Positions 1-5,315 of a stretch of DNA of 10,794 bases are shown here, one piece after another. Every line of letters begins with the position of its first letter. Position 1 is the stretch's first letter. The notes below the pieces were generated by a model. That model was not told the DNA's origin and searched no databases. It saw nothing but the letters and a program-made list of their open reading frames with translations. A program made the translations under genes and the position numbers. The stretch lies in NCBI GenBank assembly GCA_035510695.1, contig DATKGO010000018.1, forward strand, positions 1-10,794. The letters run 5' to 3'. This DNA comes from DAIDHK01 sp035510695 (GTDB lineage: Bacteria > Patescibacteriota > Microgenomatia > Levybacterales > UBA12049).

Positions 1-1
1 T

Positions 2-34
2 AAAAAACAGAGAATTAAACAACCGATTATTCTC
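2..34 (-). terminator. Intrinsic terminator at the left edge, minus strand
   Basis: Read on the minus strand, GAGAAT (34-29) pairs with ATTCTC (15-10) around a 13-nt loop, followed by T, G and six T residues (7-2). The 6-bp stem is AT-leaning, so termination may be partial. It lies beyond the separate lysS terminator at 108-136, so it would end a different short transcript, or attenuate a gene lying left of the window. Confidence 0.5.
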
Positions 35-100
35 ACGACTCATACCTTAAGCTACAAGCCACCACTCGGTCACCCATGGAGGAGATACCCCAAAAAGTGA
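8..100 (-). other. Candidate structured leader or small RNA, unassigned
   Basis: This stretch lies between two minus-strand terminators and holds no long ORF. It contains a 14-codon ORF on the minus strand (77-33, MGDRVVACSLRYES) whose TGA stop overlaps the first arm of the terminator at 2-34. ACCGA (70-66) can pair with TCGGT (26-22) in the terminator loop, and GCT-TGT-AGC forms a small hairpin. I do not recognise it as a tRNA: there is no T-loop TTCGAAT or CCA end. It could be the 5' leader of a gene outside the window. No convincing promoter was seen, so confidence is low. Confidence 0.25.
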
Positions 101-107
101 TGAACAC

Positions 108-136
108 AAAAAAGCGGACATTTCTATTCTTGTCCG
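108..136 (-). terminator. Intrinsic terminator of lysS
   Basis: On the minus strand CGGACA (136-131) pairs with TGTCCG (120-115) around a 10-nt A-rich loop, then C and six T residues (113-108). It lies about 86 nt downstream of the lysS stop codon and is the natural end of that transcript. Confidence 0.75.
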
Positions 137-148
137 ACAGAAAAAAAT

Positions 149-221
149 AGTTATAAAACAGTTATAAAATTAATAAATAATTCCATCAACTTTATAACGT
201 TATAACTTTCAACTTTATGAA
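149..221. repeat. AT-rich short repeat cluster downstream of lysS
   Basis: The sequence GTTATAAAA occurs at 150-158 and 161-169 (period 11). It is followed by AACTTTATAAC (188-198), GTTATAAC (199-206) and AACTTTATGAAC (211-222), the last running into the lysS stop codon. Copies occur in both orientations. It is short simple-sequence material in the lysS 3' untranslated region. No function is inferred beyond a possible repeat-expansion origin. Confidence 0.5.
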
Positions 222-1658
222 CTAACGTTCAGGCTTCATCGTGGGGAAGAAAACCACTTCCCTAACCGGTTTATCTACTAACATAGCAAACAAACGTTCG
301 GAAACACCAAAACCGGCGGCCGGCGGCATACCGTATTCCAATGCTTCTACATAATCCTCATCCATCATTTGCGCTTCCTCATCACCTGCAGCGCGTAGTT
401 TCATCTGTTCTTCAAATCTTTTTCGCTGATCAATCGGGTCATTAAGTTCCGAAAAACCCTTACTGAGTTCACTCCCCATGGCTAAAACCTGCATCCTTTG
501 TACATTATTCGGTTGATCCGGCAAACGCTTCGCCAAAGGCTCCACTTCTACTGGATGATTAATTATAAACATTGGCTGAATAATCGTAGGACGAATAGTT
601 TTTTTATACAAATAATCAAGCAGTCTGCCTTTCCCTAAATTCGGTTCAACGCTAACTTTAAACTTATCAGCCAATTTATACAATTCTTCTACTGCCAGTT
701 TATCAATATCAACTTTCCAGTGTTCATTTAGTAATTGAGTATAATTTAGCCGCGGCCAATTTCCTGACCAATCAATTTTTTGCCCATTCCAAACGGTTTG
801 CAATGTGCCAAATGTTTCTTGAATAACGGTTTGATACATTTCCTGAGTAAAATCCATCAGCTCATTATAATCAGCGTATGCCCAATAAAATTCGAGCTGG
901 GTATAATCCTGCAAATGTTCATCATCTATTCCTTCATTGCGAAAAATCCTGCCGATTTCAAATACTTTCTCAAATCCTCCGACTAATAATCTTTTCAAAG
1001 GCAGTTCCAAAGAAATACGCAGATATAAATCCATATTCTGCGCGTTATGATGGGTAATAAAAGGTCGAGCATCTGCTCCGCCCGGAATAGCTTGTAAAAC
1101 CGGCGTCTCAACTTCTAAAAATCCTTTATCGATCATAAACTGCCGCATGGATTGCCAAAACAGCGTTTTCTTTTTGAAGATATCGCGAAGTTCCGGATTC
1201 ATAAGCAAATCTAAATAACGTTTACGCAATTTAATTTCCGGATCTTTCAAACCAAAATGCTCGCTGGGAAGAGGTAATAACGATTTTGTCAGAAGTTTAT
1301 AATTTGCCGGAGCAACTGAAATTTCGCCGGAAATAGTTTTTACTACCATTCCTTCAACCTGAATGAAATCACCAATATCTAATAACCTTAGATTTTTAAA
1401 TAATTCATCACCAAGTAATTTTCTCTGGAAAAAGATTTGAATCTTGCCACTTTCGTCTTTCAAATTGGCAAAAGCGATGTTTCCGTGTTCTCGGTAAGAA
1501 AAAATCCTGCCAACTACTGTGACTTCTTTACCTTCGTTGGCCAGGGCCTGCGCAATCGTATGAGTTCTTTTCGCAGATGAGGGATAAGGATCGATTCCTA
1601 ACTCTTTTAATTTTTTCAGTTTTTCCAGTCTGGCTTCTTTAAAACTAACTTCATCCAT
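222..1658 (-). CDS. lysS: Lysine--tRNA ligase, class II (LysRS)
   Basis: Charges tRNA-Lys with lysine using ATP, in the cytoplasm. The 478-residue protein has an N-terminal OB-fold anticodon-binding domain (about 45-125) followed by a class II catalytic core. Motif 1 ends in FLEVETP (180-186), followed by PGGADARPF. Motif 2 is FRNEG (239-243), followed by HLQDYTQLEF where most bacterial enzymes have HNPEFT. Motif 3 is GFGVSERL (449-456), with Arg455 as the ATP-binding Arg, instead of the usual GLGIGIDRL. The length fits bacterial LysRS (about 490-505). An ATG start at 1658 with a TATAAT box just upstream suggests its own near-leaderless promoter. It also lies 58 nt downstream of the GNAT-like gene and may be co-transcribed from the attenuated promoter near 2640. 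It is followed by an intrinsic terminator. The substrate call is secure from overall similarity; the motif variants are a divergent, CPR-like feature. Confidence 0.95.
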   Translation of the reverse strand: MDEVSFKEARLEKLKKLKELGIDPYPSSAKRTHTIAQALANEGKEVTVVGRIFSYREHGNIAFANLKDESGKIQIFFQRKLLGDELFKNLRLLDIGDFIQVEGMVVKTISGEISVAPANYKLLTKSLLPLPSEHFGLKDPEIKLRKRYLDLLMNPELRDIFKKKTLFWQSMRQFMIDKGFLEVETPVLQAIPGGADARPFITHHNAQNMDLYLRISLELPLKRLLVGGFEKVFEIGRIFRNEGIDDEHLQDYTQLEFYWAYADYNELMDFTQEMYQTVIQETFGTLQTVWNGQKIDWSGNWPRLNYTQLLNEHWKVDIDKLAVEELYKLADKFKVSVEPNLGKGRLLDYLYKKTIRPTIIQPMFIINHPVEVEPLAKRLPDQPNNVQRMQVLAMGSELSKGFSELNDPIDQRKRFEEQMKLRAAGDEEAQMMDEDYVEALEYGMPPAAGFGVSERLFAMLVDKPVREVVFFPTMKPER

Positions 1659-1669
1659 AACTTATTCTG

Positions 1670-1675
1670 ATTATA
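1670..1675 (-). promoter_or_regulatory. Putative -10 box of lysS
   Basis: A perfect TATAAT on the minus strand places transcription start near 1663, about 5 nt before the lysS ATG. The hexamer at the expected -35 position (TAGCGG) is poor and there is no TG extension, so this is a moderate call. Confidence 0.4.
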
Positions 1676-1716
1676 GTTTAAAAATCAAAAAACCGCTACT
1701 ATTTTATTCTTTAACT

Positions 1717-2490
1717 TTAATAATAACCATTTTTTATTAATCTATTTACCCATTCCGACTGTGATGTTACTCTGTTTTCAAACATACCGGCAATTATTTT
1801 ATCCAATTCCCCAGCTAAACTTTCACTCGAAACAAACATCGTACAGGGAATTTTATATTCTTTACAATGAGTCACTTTTTCTCTTTGGGCTAACAAATCT
1901 CGGATAGAAAAAATTTGTGTTTCAGTTACACGTGTAGTGCAATCCGGTCGATGCTGAAATCCCTCTCCAAAATCCGGTTCACAGATACAAGTAACCGGTG
2001 CCAAATGCGGAAATTCGGTATGACGACAATGATAAAAGGATATTCCCGTTTCTTCCCCCATCCTATCTAAAATATGCAGAAATTTTAATGTTTTGGTCGT
2101 ACCGATTATAAGTAGATTTTGATCATCAATTTGCGGTTTTACTTGCTGCAATAATTGGCGTTGCAAATCTTCGGCAATCCTCCGGCCTCTAAAATCCGGA
2201 TGGACGAAAACCGTTCCTAATTCGGCAATATCCGCTAAATCGTTAGGCAAATCTAATTGCTGTCTTTGTTCTTCAGTAAATAGCGGAATAATGCGAGAAT
2301 AACCATTGGCTATATTTGTACCATCAATTATATTCACAACAGCTAAACCGGCATCATAACTGGCTTGTAATGTCGCCAATGCCGGATGCAGCAAGGTCGG
2401 CTCTTTGGCAATTGCTGCATAAAGAAAACGAAAATCAACCTTTCTCGGTTGCAACGCTTCTTCTCTATAATAATCAATTTCTACACTCAT
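1717..2490 (-). CDS. GNAT-like N-acetyltransferase with Cys-rich C-terminal region, function unknown
   Basis: A 257-residue protein of unknown substrate. The central segment ELGTVFVHPDFRGRRIAEDL (90-109) resembles the acetyl-CoA-binding motif A of GNAT enzymes, a strand followed by R-x-x-G/A-x-G/A. Here the usual fourth-position Gly is Arg (R101-G-R-R-I-A106). The C-terminal half holds six Cys (155, 168, 170, 184, 209, 216) with nearby His (154, 157, 180, 208), in a CIC...C and HC...C arrangement that could bind a metal; this is inference. No signal peptide or membrane segment is seen. It is first in a pair with lysS and sits 18 nt behind a terminator hairpin in its own leader. No Shine-Dalgarno is visible before the ATG. 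Protein or small-molecule acetylation is possible, but the target cannot be named. Confidence 0.7.
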   Translation of the reverse strand: MSVEIDYYREEALQPRKVDFRFLYAAIAKEPTLLHPALATLQASYDAGLAVVNIIDGTNIANGYSRIIPLFTEEQRQQLDLPNDLADIAELGTVFVHPDFRGRRIAEDLQRQLLQQVKPQIDDQNLLIIGTTKTLKFLHILDRMGEETGISFYHCRHTEFPHLAPVTCICEPDFGEGFQHRPDCTTRVTETQIFSIRDLLAQREKVTHCKEYKIPCTMFVSSESLAGELDKIIAGMFENRVTSQSEWVNRLIKNGYY

Positions 2491-2501
2491 ATTTTTTCGA
2501 C

Positions 2502-2523
2502 AAAAAAACCCCGCTTAACGGGG
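2502..2523 (-). terminator. Terminator hairpin in the GNAT-lysS leader (attenuator stem 3:4)
   Basis: On the minus strand CCCCG (2523-2519) pairs with CGGGG (2513-2509) around a 5-nt loop, followed immediately by seven T residues (2508-2502). It lies only 12 nt before the ATG of the GNAT-like gene, leaving no space for a promoter between them. It must therefore act inside the leader of that gene. The plus-strand reading has no T tract, so direction is clear. Confidence 0.75.
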
Positions 2524-2564
2524 CGTCTATTTCACAACATAAACAACCCCTCTTAAGAGAGGTT
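2514..2564 (-). promoter_or_regulatory. Putative attenuator: competing stems 1:2 and 2:3
   Basis: Stem 1:2 pairs AACCUCUC (2564-2557) with GAGGGGUU (2552-2545) around a UUAA loop: eight pairs, one of them a U-G wobble that pairs only in the minus-strand RNA. The alternative stem 2:3 pairs GGGG (2550-2547) with CCCC (2523-2520) and CUUAA (2557-2553) with UUAAG (2518-2514), nine pairs around a small internal loop. Stem 2:3 uses the same bases as the 5' arm of the terminator, so it would act as an antiterminator. The leader-ORF stop codon sits in the loop of stem 1:2. Confidence 0.55.
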
Positions 2565-2600
2565 CTTCTTGGCTGCGAATGATGCACAAATATTTTTCAT
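2553..2600 (-). CDS. Putative 15-residue leader peptide with tandem Lys codons
   Basis: ATG at 2600 opens a short ORF, MKNICASFAAKKNLS, ending in TAA at 2555-2553. It starts about 8 nt after the predicted transcription start. No Shine-Dalgarno is visible, as for other first genes here. Codons 11 and 12 are AAG-AAG (Lys-Lys), and Lys makes up 3 of 15 residues. A ribosome waiting at codon 12 would cover up to about 2556, masking stem segment 1 and leaving segment 2 free. A ribosome reaching the stop codon would mask segment 2. This is the classic layout of an amino-acid-responsive leader peptide. Coding status is inferred from position and cannot be shown from one sequence. Confidence 0.4.
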   Translation of the reverse strand: MKNICASFAAKKNLS

Positions 2601-2614
2601 AATAGTGTTTTAAG

Positions 2615-2644
2615 ATACTATCAAATTAGCTGAGATCTTGTCAA
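2615..2644 (-). promoter_or_regulatory. Promoter of the GNAT-lysS transcript
   Basis: On the minus strand a perfect TTGACA (2644-2639) is followed after 18 nt by TAGTAT (2620-2615), preceded by TGA, which gives an extended -10 (TGnTAGTAT). Predicted transcription start is an A near 2608, giving a leader of about 118 nt before the GNAT ATG. Confidence 0.65.
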
Positions 2645-2660
2645 ATCTTCCTTTGGAATT

Positions 2661-2702
2661 CCCTGCCCGCTAATACCTGAGCATAGCGATGGCAGGCGGG
2701 GG
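2661..2702. repeat. GC-rich inverted repeat downstream of murB
   Basis: CCTGCC (2662-2667) and GGCAGG (2691-2696) are inverted copies separated by 23 nt. CCCGC (2666-2670) can alternatively pair with GCGGG (2696-2700). The block is much richer in GC than the surrounding intergenic DNA, as expected for a dispersed palindromic repeat. There is no T tract, so it is not a clear terminator, though it may protect the murB 3' end. Confidence 0.4.
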
Positions 2703-2732
2703 ACTGACGATTTTCGGGATAAAAATGTCGTA

Positions 2733-3692
2733 CTAATCAATTACTTCCACTTCCAATTGAGGTTCGAAGGAGAAAGTAGTGATAAATTTCTCTTTAATCA
2801 CTTTTATAATTGCCAAAACATCGGAAGCTTTGGCCTGACTTAAATTGGAAATATAATTATTATGTTTTTCAGATACCTGTGCGTCGCCTACTCTAAACCC
2901 ACTAAAACCTAAACGGCCGATTACATAAGCCATTGAAACTTTTCCGTACCAGGAAGTTTCAACTTTTTCCTTAATATCCGGCCAGACCGCAATAATTTTT
3001 TCTACTTTTTCCTTCTCGGTAATATTTTTAAACACCGATCCGCAAGAAGGTAAATTCATCGGATGATGCGATTGACGGTAGGCAATGTTTTCTTTATAAA
3101 TTCTTTTCTGTTCAAGCATTTCTTCCTCATCTCCCAATTCAAAAACAAATGTTCCTGAGACAATTAACATATTTTTATGTTGTTTGAAAAAACTATCGCG
3201 ATAGCCAAAACCGCATTGCTCTTTATTCAACGTTTGTATCCCCAACTCAGGTTTTAATAAATCAATATAATTAACCGAAGAAACATTCTCTTTCATTTCT
3301 GACCCGAAAGCTCCGGCATTACCACGAATTGCACCGCCCACACTGCTGGGTAAACCTCCTGCCCAGGCAAGACCGGCTAAATTATGACTGAAACAAAATT
3401 GAATAAGCTGATCTATGGTGGCTCCGGCAAAGGCAGTAACCTTATTCTCTTTCAAAAGAAAATTTTCAGATCCGGGTAGTAGTCGAAGAATTGCACCGCG
3501 GAATCCGCTATCGGAAATTAATAAATTCGATCCCAGACCAAGAGGAAGAATTTTTTCAATATGGTTCTGCTGCAAATATTTTAGTGCCTCTTCTATATCA
3601 ACAAGTGAAGAAAGTTCCAAAACCACGTCTACATTTCCACCGATATGATAATACGTGTCCTGGGAAAGCGAAACATTTTTATAAACTTGCAT
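2733..3692 (-). CDS. murB: UDP-N-acetylmuramate dehydrogenase (UDP-N-acetylenolpyruvoylglucosamine reductase)
   Basis: Reduces UDP-GlcNAc-enolpyruvate to UDP-MurNAc with NADPH and FAD, the second committed step of peptidoglycan precursor synthesis, in the cytoplasm. The 319-residue protein shows the FAD-binding segment LGLGSNLLISDSGFRG (51-66) and the glycine-rich GGLPSSVGGAIRGNAGAFG (112-130). YRDS (164-167) carries the catalytic Arg165. PSCGSVFKN (215-223) carries the proton-donor Ser219, and LEVEV near the C-terminus holds the catalytic Glu. Between PSCGSVFKN and the conserved GFRVGDAQVSEKH there is a longer linker than usual (about 224-260) containing WYGKVSMAYVIGRL. An extended -10 box ends 7 nt before the ATG, suggesting a leaderless mRNA. 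No neighbour is another mur gene, so cell-wall genes are not clustered here. Confidence 0.95.
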   Translation of the reverse strand: MQVYKNVSLSQDTYYHIGGNVDVVLELSSLVDIEEALKYLQQNHIEKILPLGLGSNLLISDSGFRGAILRLLPGSENFLLKENKVTAFAGATIDQLIQFCFSHNLAGLAWAGGLPSSVGGAIRGNAGAFGSEMKENVSSVNYIDLLKPELGIQTLNKEQCGFGYRDSFFKQHKNMLIVSGTFVFELGDEEEMLEQKRIYKENIAYRQSHHPMNLPSCGSVFKNITEKEKVEKIIAVWPDIKEKVETSWYGKVSMAYVIGRLGFSGFRVGDAQVSEKHNNYISNLSQAKASDVLAIIKVIKEKFITTFSFEPQLEVEVID

Positions 3693-3699
3693 CTTAAGT

Positions 3700-3708
3700 A
3701 TTATAGCA
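3700..3708 (-). promoter_or_regulatory. Extended -10 promoter of murB, likely leaderless
   Basis: On the minus strand TGCTATAAT (3708-3700) is a perfect extended -10. No good -35 is present at 17 nt. Transcription would start at 3693 or 3692, at the A of the murB ATG (3692), so the mRNA would have essentially no leader. Confidence 0.55.
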
Positions 3709-3715
3709 GGTGTGT

Positions 3716-3773
3716 TGTCATCCTGAATTTATTTCAGGATCCCATGGGATTCCGAAACAAGTTCGGAATGACA
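3716..3773. repeat. 58-bp double-hairpin palindromic repeat
   Basis: The element runs TGTC, hairpin, CCCATGGG, hairpin, GACA. The left hairpin is ATCCTGAA / TTCAGGAT (3720-3727, 3733-3740). The right hairpin is ATTCCGAA / TTCGGAAT (3749-3756, 3762-3769). Each has an 8-bp stem and a 5-nt loop, and the two halves are imperfect inverted copies of each other around the perfect palindrome at 3741-3748. It sits between greA and murB, just upstream of the murB -10. The structure suggests a dispersed REP- or MITE-like element; other copies cannot be seen in this window. Confidence 0.75.
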
Positions 3774-3809
3774 AATCGGGGGATGAAAATATGAATATAC
3801 AACTAATTA

Positions 3810-4283
3810 CTACTGTACCGAGGTGACGGTGTAGATGACTTTTCCTGCCGGAGCAGCGACTTCAACCATTTCTCCAATTTTTTTCCCAAGTAAAGCTCTG
3901 CCAAGCGGTGATTCATGTGAGATTTTCTTGGCAATAGGATCGGCTTCCCATTCGCCTACTACTGTGTAATCTTCATTTTTACCATCAATTTTTAAACTTA
4001 CCTTTGAACCCAGAGCTACGACTTGAGCGCCGCCATTTCTTTTTTCTTCCTCAATTAAGGTCACCTGTTTCAACATTTCTTCCAATTCTTCAATTCTGCC
4101 GTCAACAAAGGATAATTCTTCACGGGCAGCCGAATATTCGGCATTTTCCGAAAGATCGCCCATATCACGTGCTGCCGACACACGATCCACGATAGCCGGA
4201 CGCTTCACTTTAGTCAATTCTTCATATTCTTTTTTAAGTACTTCAAGCCCGCCAGATGTAACATAAACTTTTTTATTATTCAT
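3810..4283 (-). CDS. greA: Transcription elongation factor GreA
   Basis: Binds the secondary channel of RNA polymerase and stimulates cleavage of backtracked RNA so that stalled complexes can resume. The 157-residue protein has the usual GreA length. The N-terminal coiled coil (about 10-75) carries the tip motif ARDMGDLSENAEYSAAREE, with the conserved acidic residues Asp43 and Glu46. The C-terminal FKBP-like domain (about 85-157) contains the conserved SPLGRALLGKKIGE. The ATG at 4283 is chosen because MNNKKVYVTSGGLEVL matches the family start. A second ATG 4 nt upstream opens only a three-codon frame (M-Y-E-stop). The gene has its own near-consensus promoter inside the end of the upstream gene and a terminator-like hairpin in its short leader. 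Confidence 0.96.
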   Translation of the reverse strand: MNNKKVYVTSGGLEVLKKEYEELTKVKRPAIVDRVSAARDMGDLSENAEYSAAREELSFVDGRIEELEEMLKQVTLIEEEKRNGGAQVVALGSKVSLKIDGKNEDYTVVGEWEADPIAKKISHESPLGRALLGKKIGEMVEVAAPAGKVIYTVTSVQ

Positions 4284-4288
4284 ACATT

Positions 4289-4323
4289 AAAACAAAATCT
4301 CTCCAAATTAAAAAAGGAGAGAT
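4289..4323 (-). terminator. Terminator-like hairpin between promoter and start codon of greA
   Basis: On the minus strand ATCTCTCC (4323-4316) pairs with GGAGAGAT (4304-4297) around an 11-nt T-rich loop, followed by TTTGTTTT (4296-4289). It lies 28 nt after the stop codon of the upstream nucleotidyltransferase and can end that transcript. It also lies downstream of the greA promoter and within the greA leader, so it could attenuate greA. Confidence 0.7.
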
Positions 4324-4337
4324 AGACGATCTTTGCG

Positions 4338-4366
4338 AGTATAGAAAATCGTTAGCCTTTTGTCAA
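4338..4366 (-). promoter_or_regulatory. Near-consensus sigma-70 promoter of greA
   Basis: On the minus strand TTGACA (4366-4361), exactly 17 nt, then TATACT (4343-4338). The -35 lies inside the last codons of the upstream gene. Predicted transcription start is near 4331, giving a leader of about 48 nt that consists mostly of the hairpin at 4297-4323. Confidence 0.75.
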
Positions 4367-5224
4367 TGTCCCATAAGTATCTGTGCTTTTTAGGCTCGAC
4401 ATTACTAAAATATGGTAATCATAAGGATGAAAAGCCGCTATACCCTTTCCGACAATTTCTGTAGTCAGGTGGCGGTGAACATTCCAAATTTGCAATCCTC
4501 TACTCAATGGTTCAAAAAAGCGAAGGTAGCTAATTTGCCAAGCTGAAGATTTGAGATATAAAGCGTCAGAATAAGGACTCCAATTCGCTAATATCTTAAA
4601 TATCCATAGATTTGATTGAATAAATTTAGTATATATATTATCCCTTACAAAAATTATTTTCATTTGAGCTATTTCATATGCTGTAAAAACATCTTGCCTA
4701 TTCTTGGCAAACGCCAAATTTTCCGTATCCATAAAAAAATTGACGCAAATTTTATCGCTGGCTTTTTTGTCTTTTCTGCTTCTTCGTTTACCAAATATTT
4801 GTAAACAAATTAGAACTAAAAGACGCGTAATCCAAAGAGTATTTGCGGCTGTAATAATAAACAAATCAATATCGGCTTCCTCGTCTGTGTTCATGCGTGC
4901 CAAACTTCCACTAATGCCAATTAATTCAACGCTCGGAATAAAACGCAAAAAAGAAATCATGGGCTCGCTAAGCTCTAACTTTCTCGCGCTAATTATAAAT
5001 CGTTTATTTCGCAGGCTAAAAATTTTCTCCCGACCCTTAAGACAATAAAAAGGCGAAGCAAAAGACAATTCTTCACCAACCATTTTAGACAATTGTTGTT
5101 TAAGCGAAAATTTGCTAACTGGCTTATCGACAATAAGATAACTCCAAATCTCATCAAGATTTAGCGGATAATCAAAAAAATCACTATAGCGAAGAGTTTG
5201 TAGAATAGCGGATTTGAAATTCAT
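4352..5224 (-). CDS. Nucleotidyltransferase-fold protein with N-terminal winged helix, substrate unknown
   Basis: A 290-residue cytoplasmic protein. Residues 1-75 look like a winged helix-turn-helix (LRYSDFFDYPLNLDEIWSYL, then a basic strand-turn region). Residues about 100-125 contain the Pol-beta-type nucleotidyltransferase signature GISGSLAR (103-110) followed by EADIDLFIIT, with metal-binding Asp118 and Asp120. A third acidic residue may be Asp166 in the conserved-looking NFFMD segment. A hydrophobic helix (WITRLLVLICLQIFG) follows the active site; I read it as a buried helix rather than a membrane anchor. The fold family includes enzymes that add nucleotides to antibiotics, RNA or proteins, and the substrate here cannot be named. 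No partner HEPN gene is adjacent, which argues against a standard MNT/HEPN toxin-antitoxin pair. The transcript ends at the hairpin before greA. Confidence 0.75.
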   Translation of the reverse strand: MNFKSAILQTLRYSDFFDYPLNLDEIWSYLIVDKPVSKFSLKQQLSKMVGEELSFASPFYCLKGREKIFSLRNKRFIISARKLELSEPMISFLRFIPSVELIGISGSLARMNTDEEADIDLFIITAANTLWITRLLVLICLQIFGKRRSRKDKKASDKICVNFFMDTENLAFAKNRQDVFTAYEIAQMKIIFVRDNIYTKFIQSNLWIFKILANWSPYSDALYLKSSAWQISYLRFFEPLSRGLQIWNVHRHLTTEIVGKGIAAFHPYDYHILVMSSLKSTDTYGTLTKG

Positions 5225-5242
5225 GGATTAATGTTAACAAAA

Positions 5243-5271
5243 AATATAATTTTTTTATATTGTTTTTTCCA
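5243..5271 (-). promoter_or_regulatory. Possible promoter of the wHTH-nucleotidyltransferase gene
   Basis: On the minus strand TGGAAA (5271-5266), 17 nt, then TATATT (5248-5243). Each hexamer matches the consensus only partly. The same stretch contains an all-AT hairpin (AATATAA / TTATATT, 5261-5255 and 5249-5243) followed by four T residues, which could instead weakly end the upstream transcript. Both readings are tentative. Confidence 0.3.
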
Positions 5272-5295
5272 CCCCTGTCTCGTTTCGACTCGCAG

Positions 5296-5309
5296 GCGAG
5301 CTCCCTCGC
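5296..5309 (-). repeat. GC-rich hairpin just after the solute-binding protein gene
   Basis: GCGAG (5296-5300) and CTCGC (5305-5309) form a 5-bp stem with a 4-nt loop, starting 6 nt after the stop codon at 5316-5318. The surrounding 5280-5316 stretch repeats CTCG and CGAG words, allowing several alternative pairings. No T run follows directly, so it is more likely a 3'-end stabilising structure or repeat remnant than a full terminator. Confidence 0.35.
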
Positions 5310-5315
5310 TCTCGC

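Noticed and set aside
20..100. A tRNA-like stretch (GACCGAGTGG resembles a Ser/Leu D-arm) on the minus strand
   Set aside because: No T-loop TTCGAAT, no matching acceptor stem and no anticodon arm could be built.
100..150. Plus-strand 16-codon ORF starting at 100, behind GGAGGAGA
   Set aside because: The spacing from the purine run to the ATG is too long and the ORF coincides with the lysS terminator hairpin, so it is likely chance.
780..986. Antisense ORF inside lysS, and similar ones inside murB, greA and tsaD
   Set aside because: They are shadows of conserved genes, with no start signals or recognisable domains.
2491..2620. T-box or lysine riboswitch in front of the GNAT-lysS genes
   Set aside because: The leader is only about 118 nt, lacks a T-box bulge sequence (AGGGUGGNACCGCG) and is too short and simple for the lysine riboswitch fold. 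A leader-peptide attenuator explains the visible stems better.
4284..4304. GGAGAG in the hairpin before greA as its Shine-Dalgarno
   Set aside because: GGAG ends 17 nt before the ATG, too far for normal use, and is locked in the stem.
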